Shown here: in pieces, positions 24,690-37,129 of the stretch
How the letters are laid out: the number at the start of each line of letters is the position of its first letter
Position numbering within the stretch: position 1 is the first letter of the stretch
Source: Jacaranda mimosifolia
Lineage: Eukaryota; Streptophyta; Magnoliopsida; Lamiales; Bignoniaceae
Reading direction: 5' to 3'
Assembly (NCBI GenBank): GCA_018894105.1
Contig: CM032125.1
Location: forward strand, 1,860,001 to 1,924,000
Length of the DNA: 64,000 bases
The notes under the pieces: generated by a model
What the model was told of the DNA's origin: nothing
Seen by the model: only the letters and a program-made list of their open reading frames with translations
Database searches by the model: none
Position numbers and translations under genes: made by a program

Positions 24690-25320
24690 ATTATAATTAA
24701 ATTGTTGTTAAATATTAAATGAAATTTATGTATATAAACCACATTAACTATGCCTTTTGACTTGTCAAATGTATATACATTGAATGTACAAACATCAAAT
24801 GTATATACATTTTATTTATTACATTCATGCATTACTAACTAAATTTATGTTACATTTTAAATTAAATAAAAGCTCATAAAAAACTCACTAAATTAATTCT
24901 ATAGTATTGAATTTACTATTTATGGATTACTATTAAATTATAGTTAAATTGTTAAATTAAATTTATTTATATAATTTATTAGTAAAGTTCTCTTTGTTTA
25001 ATTATGCTATTGATTTGAAATACTTTTTTTTGGGCCATTTATTTGTTAACATGTGGCAAATTTCATTTACTTGAAGAATATGATTGATGTGATTCTTTTC
25101 ATGGCTTAGCTTCTTTGTATTCTTAACAAGTTTGTTGTATTTACAATTGAATTGTTAAATAAAATTTATGTATATAAACTATATTTATTATACCTTTTGA
25201 CTTGTCAAATGCAACATTTTATTTATTACATGCATGCATTACTCATTAAGTTTATTTTAAATTTTAAATTAAATTAAACTCATAAAAAATTCACTAAATT
25301 AATTAATTCTATCAATTTTT
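24690..25320. repeat. Internal direct repeat in Helitron 5' region
   Basis: About 24690-24900 and 25140-25320 are diverged direct copies. Both carry AAATTTATGTATATAAAC, TACCTTTTGACTTGTCAAATG or its close variant, and CATTCATGCATTACT-like sequence. No coding potential is seen. Confidence 0.6.
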
Positions 25321-28109
25321 TATCCTAACAAATATATATATACATTAAATATAAATATACCACATCACATTTACAAAAGGTATGAATATATAGTGTATCA
25401 ATGGATACATTTCACTAGATAAAAATATTCTATGAATCATGTGCACTAGCTATTTATATTCTAAGGCTATATCTTCTGAATACATAGTGTCTAATGTAAC
25501 AGTCAAAAGTCTCTATGAATGAACTATATATTTATTTCAAATGATGGATTGTATTTAATAAATTTACGCATATTCTATATTAATACATGACTTGATTCAT
25601 GAATCTAACTTTACATTTAGTTCCCTATAATAGTTATGTCAAATTCATTGAGTCAATTTTTCTACTTACCAATCATGTCTTATGTGTATTGAAATTTATT
25701 CTTCTATCAACGTATTTACTTAGACTCATAGAAAATTACAACTAAATTAAAATTAATTAATTAAATTATATCCCATCTAATGAGATTATAGTTATCATTC
25801 GATACATATTATTAACTTCAAAATCTTATTTTATCTAAACACTTCAATAATTTATTTCAAAAATAAAATCTGACATATTATAAGTTTTTAAAATATTTTG
25901 TACGGCATAAGAATTTATAAGATCTTTTAAATAAGTTTACTCAAATATTCCCTTACTTGCAAGTATTCATATTTTAAAATTACTACTCATTTTGTTACAT
26001 GACAAAGTTAAAAATTTGACTTAATTTATACAATATTATTACTGAAATTTTAGGTGAAATAATGCAAAGAAGTACTAAAATTAAAGTTAGATCTCGGGGG
26101 AGGTTGTCCTCTCTGGGCTATTAGGGCCGCTCCTATTGATTTTTCGTCTTGAAAAAAATAAATTAAATTACATGCTAAACTAATTAATTAATGAACATTA
26201 AAATTAAGCTAATAAAACATTGGATATTAAATTAAAAAAATTAAACTAATGATGCCTTCAACTCCATGGACGATAAGTGTTGTGGTTTTCTGAATATTCT
26301 TAAAATATATAATAATAAATTACTTCACAATTTATTTGACGGTATGTTCCGATTCATATTCTTTTAAAGATACGTACCCACTATGCAATGTTGTCTCGTT
26401 AATCGGCTTTATAACTTATAATAATAATGGCATTTGCCGACTTGCTTATGCTATATATGTATGTATATATATATTAGAATTATTTAGTTGACTAACATGC
26501 ACAATAGACTGCTAAAATGGGTCACTGTCATATTAATTGATTTCTGTAGTACTGTTAGTCTGCTCCACTAATTAATGTTGTGGATTCCAGGATTTAGGTG
26601 ATCAGGAAAAAAAAAAAAATTAGAAGAAAACTCATTGATACTTTCTTCATTCAAATGCATCTCCACCCAGGCACATAACAAAAAAGTATTTAAGTGCATA
26701 TATACAAATATATATACATATATATAATTCTGATTGATGTGTCAATGCACGAAAATCACAAAGCAAATTGTCAACTTGGTAACAAATCTTATTTCTTCTA
26801 ACAAATTAAAATACTTTATTAGAATGATACATATAGTTTCATGATAAATTGCAATCAAATTAAATTTATTTTAGTTAGACTCATATAAAATAATAACTAC
26901 ATGAAAATTAATTAAGAAAAACTCAATGGATGAGGAAAAAATATGTCTTTATAAATATATCGTGAAGATATTCTTTTTGAGTTCTCCCTTAAAAATAAAA
27001 AGAGAAAAATATTTCTTATATATATCATCAAAGGATGTATTCAATTTAAAATAATAGTAAATTTAATATGCATATAGTGGAAAAATAGATTAATGACCAA
27101 CTTAATCCATAATTTAGATTTTCCAAAAATATGCATCAACATAGTAATCTTTTAATCAAACACTTTTCACACATTTTTTCACCAACAAAAAACTATAAAA
27201 TAATGTAATATTCTTATTTAACATGATGATATTTTAAGGTTTAAAACTAATCAGAATTTAAATTTCAGTTTTTTAGCTTGACTAGGAAGAGAACAATTTT
27301 TTTGAAAGGCGGGAATAGATTCGCTGTAGATAAATTTCACGATTTACACACATGATTTTTTTTCCTTTTTCTTCTAATTTTAGATTACAACAGGTGGTCC
27401 ATTAAAAATTTAATATTAAATAAGTAATACATTTTTTTAATTAAAATTTAGAGGGAAATAATTTATAAATTGCTCTAAATTATCTTAAAATCATATCTTT
27501 GTTTTTATTTCATGCAATAACAATTTAAAGTTATTGTTTATAATTGAAAAAATGCAAACATAATAAATAACTGCACATGCTTATACATTTTCAATAAATA
27601 AAAAATAAAAAAATTAAATTAAAATAGAATAAGAACTTGCATAAATTCAATTTATGATGAGGATAGAAAAGAAACTTAGAAAATAAAAATTTATTAAAAT
27701 ATCACCTAAAAATAAACTAGTAAAATAATTTCAGCTACTATTAGTCATTAGATTGTAAAAAAGGACATGTAAATTATATCTTTTAAATATGAAGCTCTTC
27801 AAAATATATTTTATTTCAGTAATTTTTCAATTCATGTATTTTCATTATTCTAATTTTCAATAAAAGTTTCTTAAAATGGTAATGTATCAGTAAACTTTTA
27901 ACATAAATTCAACTCGTATAAATGATATGTACTAGATACTTTGGTGTATACTCAAAACATCATCATATATTGTTATTTAGAAAAATCTCATCTATATTTT
28001 AAATATATGGGCATAATTTTTTAATATTATTTTATAGTAGACGTGTTTTGATAATGAAAACTAGATAGAATAAAGAATAAACATATCATACCAAGTACGA
28101 CAAAGAGAT
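25321..28109. other. AT-rich non-coding interior of Helitron region
   Basis: No gene, RNA or clear terminal repeat is recognised. About 26950-27480 is related to 23500-24000. From about 27817 it belongs to the repeat family also present at 7398, 36330 and 56214 (CAGTAATTTTTCAATTCAT start). Confidence 0.5.
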
Positions 28110-28475
28110 AGGAATACAAAAATAAAACTTAAGAGCCCAAAAAAATGAGAAAGTCAATTGGATTATCAATGGAGAAAAAACATAAGGAACAACAAGCAGC
28201 ACCTCTTCATGAATCATAGCTTTGGATCAAAAAGAGTTAGTTCCTAAAGAATGCAATTGTCGGTATTTGTCCATTCAATATTTTCTAAGGTCACAAATGA
28301 TTCTTATCAGTCAAAGGATAAGTAATAATTAATAAAGCCATATTTTATGATGAGATGTACTTTATGCTTTTAAATAAATATCATACATGCACGAGGACAG
28401 AAAATTGTGATATGCAAAATAAATAACATTTAAGTCTTAATCTCATTTTTTGATTAGATTTGATAGTTTATGATT
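28110..28475. repeat. Left copy of the direct repeat flanking the MuDR-like element
   Basis: This 366-bp block starts AGGAATACAAAAATAAAAC and ends GATAGTTTATGATT. It is repeated in the same orientation at 34344-34710, with about eight to ten differences. The left copy ends exactly at the left terminus of the MuDR-like element and the right copy begins exactly at its right terminus, so together they bracket it. Confidence 0.9.
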
Positions 28476-28484
28476 GGGAAAATA

Positions 28485-28623
28485 TCAATTTTGGTCCCCC
28501 AAGTATGTCACTAATTCAATTTTGGTCCTCGTGTTTTTACTTGTATCACATTGCATCCCTAAGGTTCAATTTTTTCGTTCAATCTCATCCTTTCGTCAAG
28601 TCAATCGTTTGAAAGCTCACGGC
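28485..28623 (+). repeat. Left terminal inverted repeat of MULE
   Basis: Starts TCAATTTTGGTCCCCCAAG and ends AAAGCTCACGGC. The reverse complement of 34198-34335 matches it with few changes, including CACATTGCATCCCTAAGG-like and TTCGTTCAATCTCATCC motifs. Confidence 0.9.
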
Positions 28624-29497
28624 AACCTCACATGACTTGAAGAAGGCAGAATGGTTTCACGTGCTCTACGAGTTCTTGAAAACAAAAAGCAAAACCTGAC
28701 TTCTAATTCCCAAATCAAAATAAACCCTAACTTCTAACCCACCAAAAATCGACCATTGCTTCGATTGAAAGAAGAAAATGTTGCTGATTTAGAGGTATTT
28801 GAACCAGTGTTGAAGATTCTACACCTTTGGAATATTGAAAACGAAGTTGGGGAAGGCTCAAATTATTTCACGGTGAATGGCACGAAGGAAAAACTCAAAG
28901 CTTGAGACACCAAATTATGGTAAGTTTTGTGTTCTCAATTAGAATACTTTGAGTAATTGAGAATTTTTTTTATGTTTAGTGTTAAAAATTTGTGCAGTAA
29001 TGGAGAAATCTATGAGGTAATGTTAATTTTTTTTTTTATGTTTAGTGTTAAAATTTGTGCAGTAATGGAACAATTTGTGCAGTAATTGAGAAATTTTTTT
29101 ATGTTTAGTGTTAAAAATTTGTGCAGTAATGTCATTATCACATAAAAAGCTATGATAGTTCATGATTTCGAAGTGAAAAATCATCAATTAGATCAACATA
29201 CCATGAAATTTCAATTTAGACCTTCGAATATGTCTTAAACTAGTGATACTGCACCATACCAAACTGAACCAGAAATTCAATACGTCATTTTTGTGACTGG
29301 TGATGGTCCTAATCATTTAGTTCAATTTGGCAAATTACATTTTTTCTGGTTTATAAAACATAATCAGTTTTGGATGGTGTATTGAAATGTGAACATCACA
29401 CCGTTTGCAATATTTTTGTTTGTTGGTTGATGGTTGAGGATGATATACTTGCTGAATTTGATAGTGAGCATTTTTTTATACTTTTGTTTGTTATGCA
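28624..29497. other. MULE 5' leader region
   Basis: Between the left TIR and the first recognised transposase exon. It contains a repeated block (TATGTTTAGTGTTAAAA..TTTGTGCAGTAAT three times, about 28973-29130) that looks like local slippage duplication. Leader exons and introns of the transposase gene probably lie here, but I cannot define them. Confidence 0.5.
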
Positions 29498-32400
29498 GAT
29501 TTGGTTGGGGATGGCATTTCTTTATTTAGTATTAAATTATATCATGGGGGTTTAATGAGAGAAGATCCTATAAGATACTATGAAGGGGGTAACATAGATT
29601 TCTTTGATAATGTAGATGTAGATATGTTTGGGATGATTGAACTTGAGGACTGTGTCAAGGAGTTAGGTTATGAAAAAGACAAAGTTAGAATTTGGCATAA
29701 GTATGGGAAAAGTTTGTGCATGGGTAGTAAATGTCTTAGTAAAGATGTTGACGTTTATGACATAGTGAATCATTTACCTAGGGATAAGGTGGTGGAAGTT
29801 TATTTAGAGCATCTTAAGGATGGGAATGACCAAACCCATGGGGCAAGTGAAGTGCAAAACCAAGACTTTTCAAACTTAGAGGATGATGATCAAATGATTG
29901 ACTTTTCATTTCTAGATGAAGCCCTTTTGCCACAAGATTGGACTGATATTCCAATCCAACCTACATCATCTCCTTCTGCTTCTGTTTATGATTCTAATTC
30001 TGAGTGTGATGATTTTACTGATACTGATTATGACATGGAGGAAGATGACAGGTTATTTGATAGGTATGTTGATTTGGATGCTGAGTTTGATGGGGTGGGA
30101 AAGGGCAAGGGAGTGAGTGATGACATGTATACTAGGATGGAGGTTGGGGAAGAAGATGAGGTTGAGGATAGTGATGAGTTTGAGAGTATGATGGGGTCTG
30201 ATGAGGATGAACTAAATCCTAAGTATCCAAAGTACAATCCTAAAACTGAAAATAAGAACCCTGAATTGAAACTAGGTCTTATTTTTTATTCAAAAAGTGA
30301 GGCTAAGTTTGTGATTCAAACATACTGCCTTAGGAGAGGGATGGAGGTTTATTTTTGTAAAAATGATAAAAGAAGGTTGAGGGCTAAGTGCAAGAAAGAG
30401 GGCTGTGAGTGGTATATACATGTATCACCTATGCAAAATAATAAGTCTTGGCAAATAAAAGCTTACAACCCTGTGCATAGCAAGTGTTCTTGGAATTACA
30501 ATAATAATACCCTTAAATCTGGGTGGCTTGGGAAAACTTTCATGCAAAAGTTTAAGGATAATCCTAAACTAGGAGTTAATGAGTTTAGGAATGAGCTATG
30601 CACCACATTGAAAGCAACTGTCTCTAAACAGCAAGCTTACAGGGCAAAACAGAAAGCAATGAAACTGATTCAAGGCAATATGAAAGATCAATTTAGTAGA
30701 CTTAGAGACTATTGCTTAGAGTTGCTTAGGACAATTCCTGGCTCCACTGTGGTGCTAAAGTTGGCTGATGGTGAGAAAGTAGGTGACTTACCCACTTTTT
30801 TGAGATTATATATCTGCTTCAATGCTTGCAAATAAGGGTTTAAGGCTTGTAGGAAGGTTGTAGGTGTGAATGGCTTTTTTTTGAAGGGTCCTCAAGGTGG
30901 CCAGTTATTAACTGCTATAGGAATAGATTCAAATAATAGTATTTTTCCAATAGCTTATGCAGTGGTTGAAAATGAAAACAAAGATTCTTGGGAGTGGTTT
31001 CTTTCTCTACTTGACGATGACACAGGCTTCGAAAATCAATATGCTTGGACCTTTATGAGTGACAAGTAGAAAGGATTGATACCAGCCTTTGAGAGCTTGC
31101 TTCCTGATGCAGAAAATAGGTACTTTGATTTAGTTATTTCAATTTTTATGTACTTATATATTCATTCTTTATGTTTTCAACTTATCCTTTTCTTTTATGT
31201 GTTTCAAAATAGGTTCTGTGCGAGACACTTTCATAGCAATATGAAGAGGGATCGATTATTGGCCAATCAATCAAGAATGCACTTTGGGCAGCGGCTAGAG
31301 CAACAAGAATTGAAGAATTCAAGGCAAAAATGGAGCAAATGAAAGAGCTTGATGAGAAGGGATGCGATTGGCTAGCGAAGAAACCTCCAAAACAATGGTC
31401 CAGATCACATTTTAGCCCTCAACCAAAATGCGATGTTCTTTTGAATAATATGTGTGAGAGTTTTAATTCTTTCATCTTACCTGCTACAGACAAACCAATT
31501 CTGATCATGTTGGAGACCATAAGAAATATGATCATGACTAGGATGCAAGTGAATAGGGATAGAGCAAGGGGTTGGGATGGTCTTATATGCCCAAAAATAA
31601 AGAAGTTGTTGGAGAGAAATGTAAAGGATGCTGGTGAGTGCATTCCAATAAAGTCAGATGATTGGCACTATCAGATTATGGGCATGTATGACCATCACAC
31701 AATTGATGTTCATCAAAGGTCTTGTAGTTGTAGGAGGTGGGATTTGACAGGCATACCATGTAGGTATGCCATTTCAACTGTTTGGTGTAGGAATGAAGAT
31801 CCAGAAGCATATGTGCATGACTTTTACAAGGTCAGCATATACTTAAGAGCTTATAAGCATGTTATTTATGGAACGAATGATCCTGAATTATGGCCTAAGA
31901 GTGATCTGCCAGCTCCTTTGCCACCATCATATGAAAATAGGCCTGGTAGACCTAAGAAGTTGAGGAGAAGAGAGCCTGATCAACCACCAGCTCCTTCCAA
32001 TCCAACTAAGCTTAAAAGACTCCAAAAATCTTTGAAATGCAGTAAGTGTGGAGCATTAGGCCATAATGCAAAGACTTGCAAGAAAAAAGATGGATCAAAT
32101 TCTGCCTCACATGAAAGACAACCTAAAGTTCCTGTTGAGATGACATTTGGTGACTCTCAACCCCTTGTTGATGTTTGTAGTAGTGCTCATTCTACTACAA
32201 ATGTCAATATTGGTGGTTCAAGAAAAGAGAAATTTCATGTAAGCTTTAATTGATATATATTCTTAACTATATGCATTTTTCTTATTATCACTAACAAACT
32301 AAAGTTTTGGTTTTTCAGGTTAGAAAGAACTTGTCTATCAAGATGAAAAGGAATTCAAACAATATAACTTCTTTAGATGTAAGTATCAAACTTTTTGCAG

Positions 32401-32631
32401 CTATACTTTTTTGGTTTTGTTTTATTTTGTTTTTCATGTTTTTACTCACATGTTAACCATTACAATGCACAGCCTAGTCAGACTTCAAACATGAATACTC
32501 CCGTAATTGTGAGAGGTGGCATGAATTTTGTAACAATTTCTAACTTAAAAGCTGTAGTTGGAGGTGAAAAGAAGAAGGAAAAGGATGGATCCAGAAAATG
32601 TGGAGGAAAAGGGAAGAGTTTTGAGGGTTGA
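29498..32631 (+). pseudogene. mudrA-like transposase, disabled
   Basis: MuDR-class transposases bind the element ends and cut DNA through a DDE catalytic domain. The first visible exon follows a TTATGCAG acceptor and contains LFSIKLYHGG (amino-terminal domain), a long acidic region, and a C-X4-C...H-X2-C finger (about 30389-30490). The MULE core reads GPQGGQLLTAIGIDSNN and ENENKDSWEWFLSLL. An intron lies at about 31121-31212, a SWIM region at 31723-31767, a CCHC knuckle (CSKCGALGHNAKTC) at 32038-32079, and small exons to 32631. Breaks: TAA at 30833, TAG at 31067 (where the family has Gln), and a frameshift near 31255. The first catalytic Asp (usual VDG) is Asn (VNG, 30866), and the SWIM His is Tyr (CRYA). 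Confidence 0.9.
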
Positions 32632-33489
32632 TTAAGTTTGAGTGGATTGTAATTGATTACACTTTTTTTGTAGTAATTTGGTGATGGATGGTGATGAATT
32701 TGTGGATTTTTTTCCTATTTTTTTCCCATTTTTTCTTTAAGTTACTTTAAGTTTGGCTTGTTGGGATTTAGTTAGTTTCAAAAATTTGAACTTCTGCCAT
32801 AATTTTGCTGCATTCTGTTGAATCTGGTTGTTCATAATTATTGGTTGAGTTATTGGCTTTTGTCTTGTGGATGCAATGGTAGATGATTTTATGATGTAAT
32901 ATGTTGCTTGTTTTGGTTGTGGCTGTCACAGTTCCTGCTTTTTGTGGTTGGCTTTGAACACCTTGTTGGCCTTATTTCTATTGATTGATAGATTGCTTTT
33001 GTGTTGGTCTCCTTCTTCTTCATTTTATTTTTAGAGAGAAGTGTTCCATTGTTGATATGAAAACATCAGCAGCTCTAAATTTGCAAGTTGAGATAAGTTA
33101 GATCTTAGTATTTTTATGCCATTTCCAGAGTGTACACATAAGATTCACTCCATAAAAATGAGCCATTTGCCAAATCCATAGTTAGCATCGCTCTCTTTCC
33201 TCCAGTTGAAGGCAATTCTACCGGGCACTCATGGGAAGTGAGGCAGCATTCAATGAAACAATTTTTCGTTGGCTCCTACTTGCAAATGTTCAGTGGAACA
33301 ATGCTTTATTAGTTTAAGTTTGTACTTGCTTTTCTTTGAATTAATTTGGTGACATGCCCAATGGATATTATTTTGTATTTAAAGAGCAATTTGCCAAAAG
33401 GTTGTAGTAATCAAATTACCCTGGAGGTTTAACTTTCTACCAATAGGCATAAAAGTAGCATTAAACAAACATTACAAGAACAAGAACAA
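32632..33489. other. MULE intergenic region between convergent genes
   Basis: Non-coding, T-rich DNA between the transposase stop (32629-32631) and the stop of the minus-strand GRF gene. It should contain the 3' ends of both transcripts. No terminal-repeat or extra gene is seen. Confidence 0.5.
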
Positions 33490-34062
33490 TTACATAAGTT
33501 GCAATTTGTTCACATTTTTTCCTAAATTGCTATCTTTTAACACCAAAAATCTTATCATTATTGCAAATAAACCAATAATAATTGCCAATACAATTAAAAC
33601 ACAAACTTTTTTCTTCTTCAATGCATCAACTTCTTGCTCTAACAACTTTATTTTCCTCTTCATTTTCCTCAATTCGGCCTCCATTTTTTCCTCCTTTATC
33701 AAGGATTCATTTAATTGCTCTTCTAATTTCCTTTTTTTTTTTTTTTTTGCCAACAATTCAGGAATTATTTGTTTGGACCTAGGGCACATTTCAAGGTCCA
33801 ACCATATGAAAACTCCACAATAACCCCTAGTCTGGAAAAACAAAAAATAAAGTATAATTAGCTTGTTAATTACAAATATAAACTAGGTCTAATGAAAAAA
33901 ATGAGGACTTACCCCATATTTTGGACATGCCCAAAACCTCATTCCAGGGTTCAAATTTGTCCAACTTGTTTTGAATGGGAGTTGCATCCCACATCTACAA
34001 TAAATTTCTTCCCTTTGTGTAACTCCACTATTAAAACCACTTGAAGAGGAGGAAGATGCCAT
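33490..34062 (-). CDS. GRF-type zinc-finger protein with coiled coil and C-terminal membrane segment
   Basis: Two exons on the minus strand, 34062-33913 and 33831-33490, joined across an 81-bp intron with GTAAG donor and TTCCAG acceptor, give about 163 residues. Exon 1 starts MASSSSSSGF and carries CRCGM..P, SWTNLNPG and RFWACPKYG. Exon 2 continues with RGYCGVFIWLD..MCPR, completing the GRF zinc-finger pattern. A lysine/glutamate-rich coiled coil then precedes a hydrophobic segment (VCVLIVLAIIIGLFAIMI). GRF fingers are known nucleic-acid-binding domains. The frame is intact although the neighbouring transposase is broken. It lies inside the MULE, next to the right TIR, converging on the transposase. 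Role unknown; it could be an accessory gene of the element or a captured gene. Confidence 0.8.
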
Positions 34063-34197
34063 TTTTTTTCCCTAAATAATCACAAACAAACTAAAACCTA
34101 ACAAATTTGGAGTTAAAGAGACAAAGATTAGAAAAAAATGCATAGGAAATGGACTGATCTGGTAGGAAATGGCGCCAACAATTCCCTCCAATTATCA

Positions 34198-34335
34198 GCC
34201 GTGAGCTTTCAAACATTGACTTGACAGAAGGATGAGATTGAACGAAAAAATTGAACCTTAGGGGTGCAATGTGATACAAGTGAAAACAGGGGGGACCAAA
34301 ATTGAATTAGTGACATACTTGGGGGACCAAAATTG
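34198..34335 (-). repeat. Right terminal inverted repeat of MULE
   Basis: Inverse of 28485-28623. It starts GCCGTGAGCTTT and ends GGGGGACCAAAATTGA. It serves as upstream region for the minus-strand GRF gene, whose start codon is about 135 bases inside. Confidence 0.9.
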
Positions 34336-34343
34336 ACATACTT

Positions 34344-34710
34344 AGGAATACAAAAATAAAACTTAAGAGCCCAAAAAAATGAGAAAGTCAATTGGATTAT
34401 CAATGGAGAAAAAACATAAGGAACAACAAGTAGCATCTCTTCATGAATCATAGCTTTGGATGAAAAAGAGTTAGATCCTAAAGAATGCAATTGTCGGTAT
34501 TTGTCCATTCAATATTTTCTAAGGTCACAAATGATTCTTATCAATCAAAGGATAAGTAATAATTAATAAAGCCATATTTTATGATGAGATGTACTTTATG
34601 CTTTTAAATAAATATCATACATGCACGGGGACAGAAAATTGTTATATGCAAAATAAATAACATTTAAGTCTTAATCTCATTTTTTTGATTAGATTTGATA
34701 GTTTATGATT
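34344..34710. repeat. Right copy of the direct repeat flanking the MULE
   Basis: Matches 28110-28475 in direct orientation over 367 bases. Beyond its end the sequence (TGTATGCTTGAAGATTTA) continues collinear with the paralog at about 56868-56960, so the right side is the original flank. Confidence 0.9.
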
Positions 34711-37100
34711 TGTATGCTTGAAGATTTATAACATAAATAAGGTACTCAGTTGCATCAAAACAATGTTGTAAGATTTGAATATGAGTCTCACATATATTAT
34801 TATTTCAATAGAAAAACTAGCTACACTTAGTCAAAGGTCAAATAAATTGCACAAGTTGTTCAAAGGTTGTGAACTTCTAAAAAAATATTTGAGTTTTGAA
34901 CTTCACGTTTAAAATTAGATTTAGAGTTTGAATCCATAAATTATGAAGTTTATATCTTTTGAACACAAGTTATGCTACATCATAATCTTCTAGGACTAAT
35001 TCCAAATGAAAATGGGCCAGGTACATTTTAACTTTATTTTTGTCAAAGTTGAATATGAGCTTCAAAATATAATGAAGATAGTAGAAAAATCATACTTATG
35101 ATTAAAAGCAATTGTGAGGAAACTTACAAAATTAATTGAGATACATCCATGTACAAAAATCTTTAGAAGGTTAAAGGATTACCTTTCAATGAATAATATT
35201 TAGCCCCATATTTCAAAAGGTGTGAAAATAGACAAATGTGTTGGAAATTTAAGCTCAAGGGGATAATCATAATATATTAGTGAAATGAGATGTTGTTGTC
35301 CTTGCACCTTGAGGACATAAACATAGAAGAGCAGATTATTATGGATGTTACGACCGATTGCAATATTCATTTACTTTCTCAAAAGGTAATACAATATGTC
35401 ACATTAAAAAGAAAGGTTTTAAAACATTCAATAATGCAACTCAAAATAATAAATCTATCAAAGCAACCCCTTAGAAGTCATGCAACTATATTGTTAGAGA
35501 ACAATAAACATGTTCATAAAGTTTGTTCACTGTTTATTACTCTAACACTCCAAAGAAATTGTTTGCATTTTGCTATTAATATACAAAATTTAGTCAATGC
35601 AAAAAAAGAATCTACAAATCACTCGCACAATTAAAAATTTCAAGTTTTAAACTTATGTGATTTTCTATATGTATTATCAATTTCAGATTGTAAATTTTTT
35701 ATATAGAGAATGATCAATCTTTGACACATAATCATATAAAATTGGAGACCTTAAGATTGCATTACTACCATCATAAGGTATCAAAATTGAGATTTGAATT
35801 ACTCCATTTGAATAAAGTTGAATAAAGAATCACTCTTCAATATCTTTTATTGAGGATTCAAGAGATATGAATCATATATATCTTAATGTATTGGTATTAG
35901 CCCAAAGATTTGAAAATATATATATTTTTATTACAATAACTTGCAACAAAAAATAAAAATACAAGAAAACTTCTATAATGGTCAAAGAGTTCAAGATCCA
36001 CCATATTTAACCTCTAGAATCTTTTGGGCAAAAGTAGAATGTCTAGAACACCAGTTGTTTATGAAGCAAATATTCGAGAAATTGTTGTATATGTCTAAAT
36101 TACAAAAAAAAAAAAAGAAAAAAAAATCACCATTTGCTCATTTCTAAAGTTTTAAGTATAAAATTACAAGTCTAAATTACTGTAATAGATTTGTGTATAC
36201 AAAACTTCCAAATATGGAAAAAAATTTATACTCTATGGCTCAGTTCTTAAACAAATGATGCATGGATGTATAGATAGAAACAAGTATAATTCTAGCTTGT
36301 ATGATTGATGGAAAATGCAAATGTCTTTATCCACGTTATATATTTAAAATATCATCATATATACATATATGGCTATTTAGAGACTTTCACCTATACTTTT
36401 AGATATACAGACATAATTTTATAATAATATTATCATAGCATATTTATCTTAACTATAAAGACAAGATAAGATGCATAAACTGAAAACATGTTGTATTGAG
36501 TACTACAGAGAGATGTGTATATATCGATAAAATTTAAGAATCCATGAAAAATGAGAAAGTCAATTAAATCATCAAAGAGAGAATATATAAAAGTAATAAG
36601 TTGGCATCTCTGTTTCAACATAGCTTTGAATGAAAAAACTGTTAATTCATAAAGAATTCAGCTGTTGGTATTTATCAATTTATTACTTCAAAGAGCATAG
36701 AAAAATTTTTATTAATCAAATTGTTAGTAATTTCATAATAAATATGATTTTACATTTTTCAATAGATGAAATTTTAAATTTTAATCTCATTTTTTGATTA
36801 GATTTGAGAATTTATAATAGTATGTGCCCGAAGACTCATGAATGAAATAAGTCACTTAATTACATCCATTGTGTTATACTATAAGGCATAAAAGAATCTC
36901 ACACATTTCATTGTTACAATAAAAAAAAAATTAGATTTCCTTCGGTTTAAATGTCAAATGTTAGAGGCCCACATATTTTACAACATCAAATGATAATTTA
37001 CTTTTAATTTTTTTTATTTATCCATTTGATATGCATTTGAATCAAATATAAATAGAAAGCAACTTATATAACAAACAAACATAAAAAAATAATAATAAAT
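34711..37100. other. AT-rich DNA between MULE and Helitron 3' end
   Basis: About 34711-34800 is collinear with 56868-56960. About 36330-36960 is a further diverged member of the repeat family at 7398/27817/56214. The open frame at 35290-35634 (114 codons) resembles nothing I know and has AT-rich, non-coding composition. I call no gene. Confidence 0.5.
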
Positions 37101-37129
37101 CACGTGCATAGCACGTGTGCACCTTCTAG
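37101..37129 (+). other. Helitron 3' terminus: hairpin plus CTAG
   Basis: CACGTGC-ATA-GCACGTG forms a perfect stem-loop. It is followed by TGCACCTTCTAG and then a T, matching the 3' hairpin and CTRR end that Helitrons use as a replication terminator. Confidence 0.7.

Larger units (their letters stand above)
28476..34343 (+). mobile_element. MuDR-like (MULE) DNA transposon
   Basis: A 5.9-kb element with about 140-bp terminal inverted repeats (28485-28623 and 34198-34335). It carries a decayed mudrA-like transposase gene on plus and a small GRF-zinc-finger gene on minus, converging on it. No 9-11-bp target duplication is seen at the ends; instead a roughly 366-bp direct repeat surrounds the element. 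The transposase carries several disabling changes, so this copy is not autonomous now. Confidence 0.9.
24594..37129 (+). mobile_element. Putative large non-autonomous Helitron
   Basis: The left end begins TCTATACTACCTATAAAAG after an A, a typical plant Helitron 5' start. The right end is a perfect 7-bp stem with 3-base loop (CACGTGC ATA GCACGTG, 37101-37117), then 12 bases ending in CTAG, followed by T. That is the Helitron 3' signature, with insertion between A and T. Sequence on both outer sides matches GH1-flank DNA seen elsewhere in the window, consistent with the ends. No Rep/helicase frame is present. The inside holds repeats and a nested MuDR-like element. The two ends could belong to different copies, so the full extent is inferred. 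Confidence 0.6.

Noticed and set aside
35290..35634. 114-codon frame
   Set aside because: AT-rich composition, no recognised motif and no splice or neighbour support.
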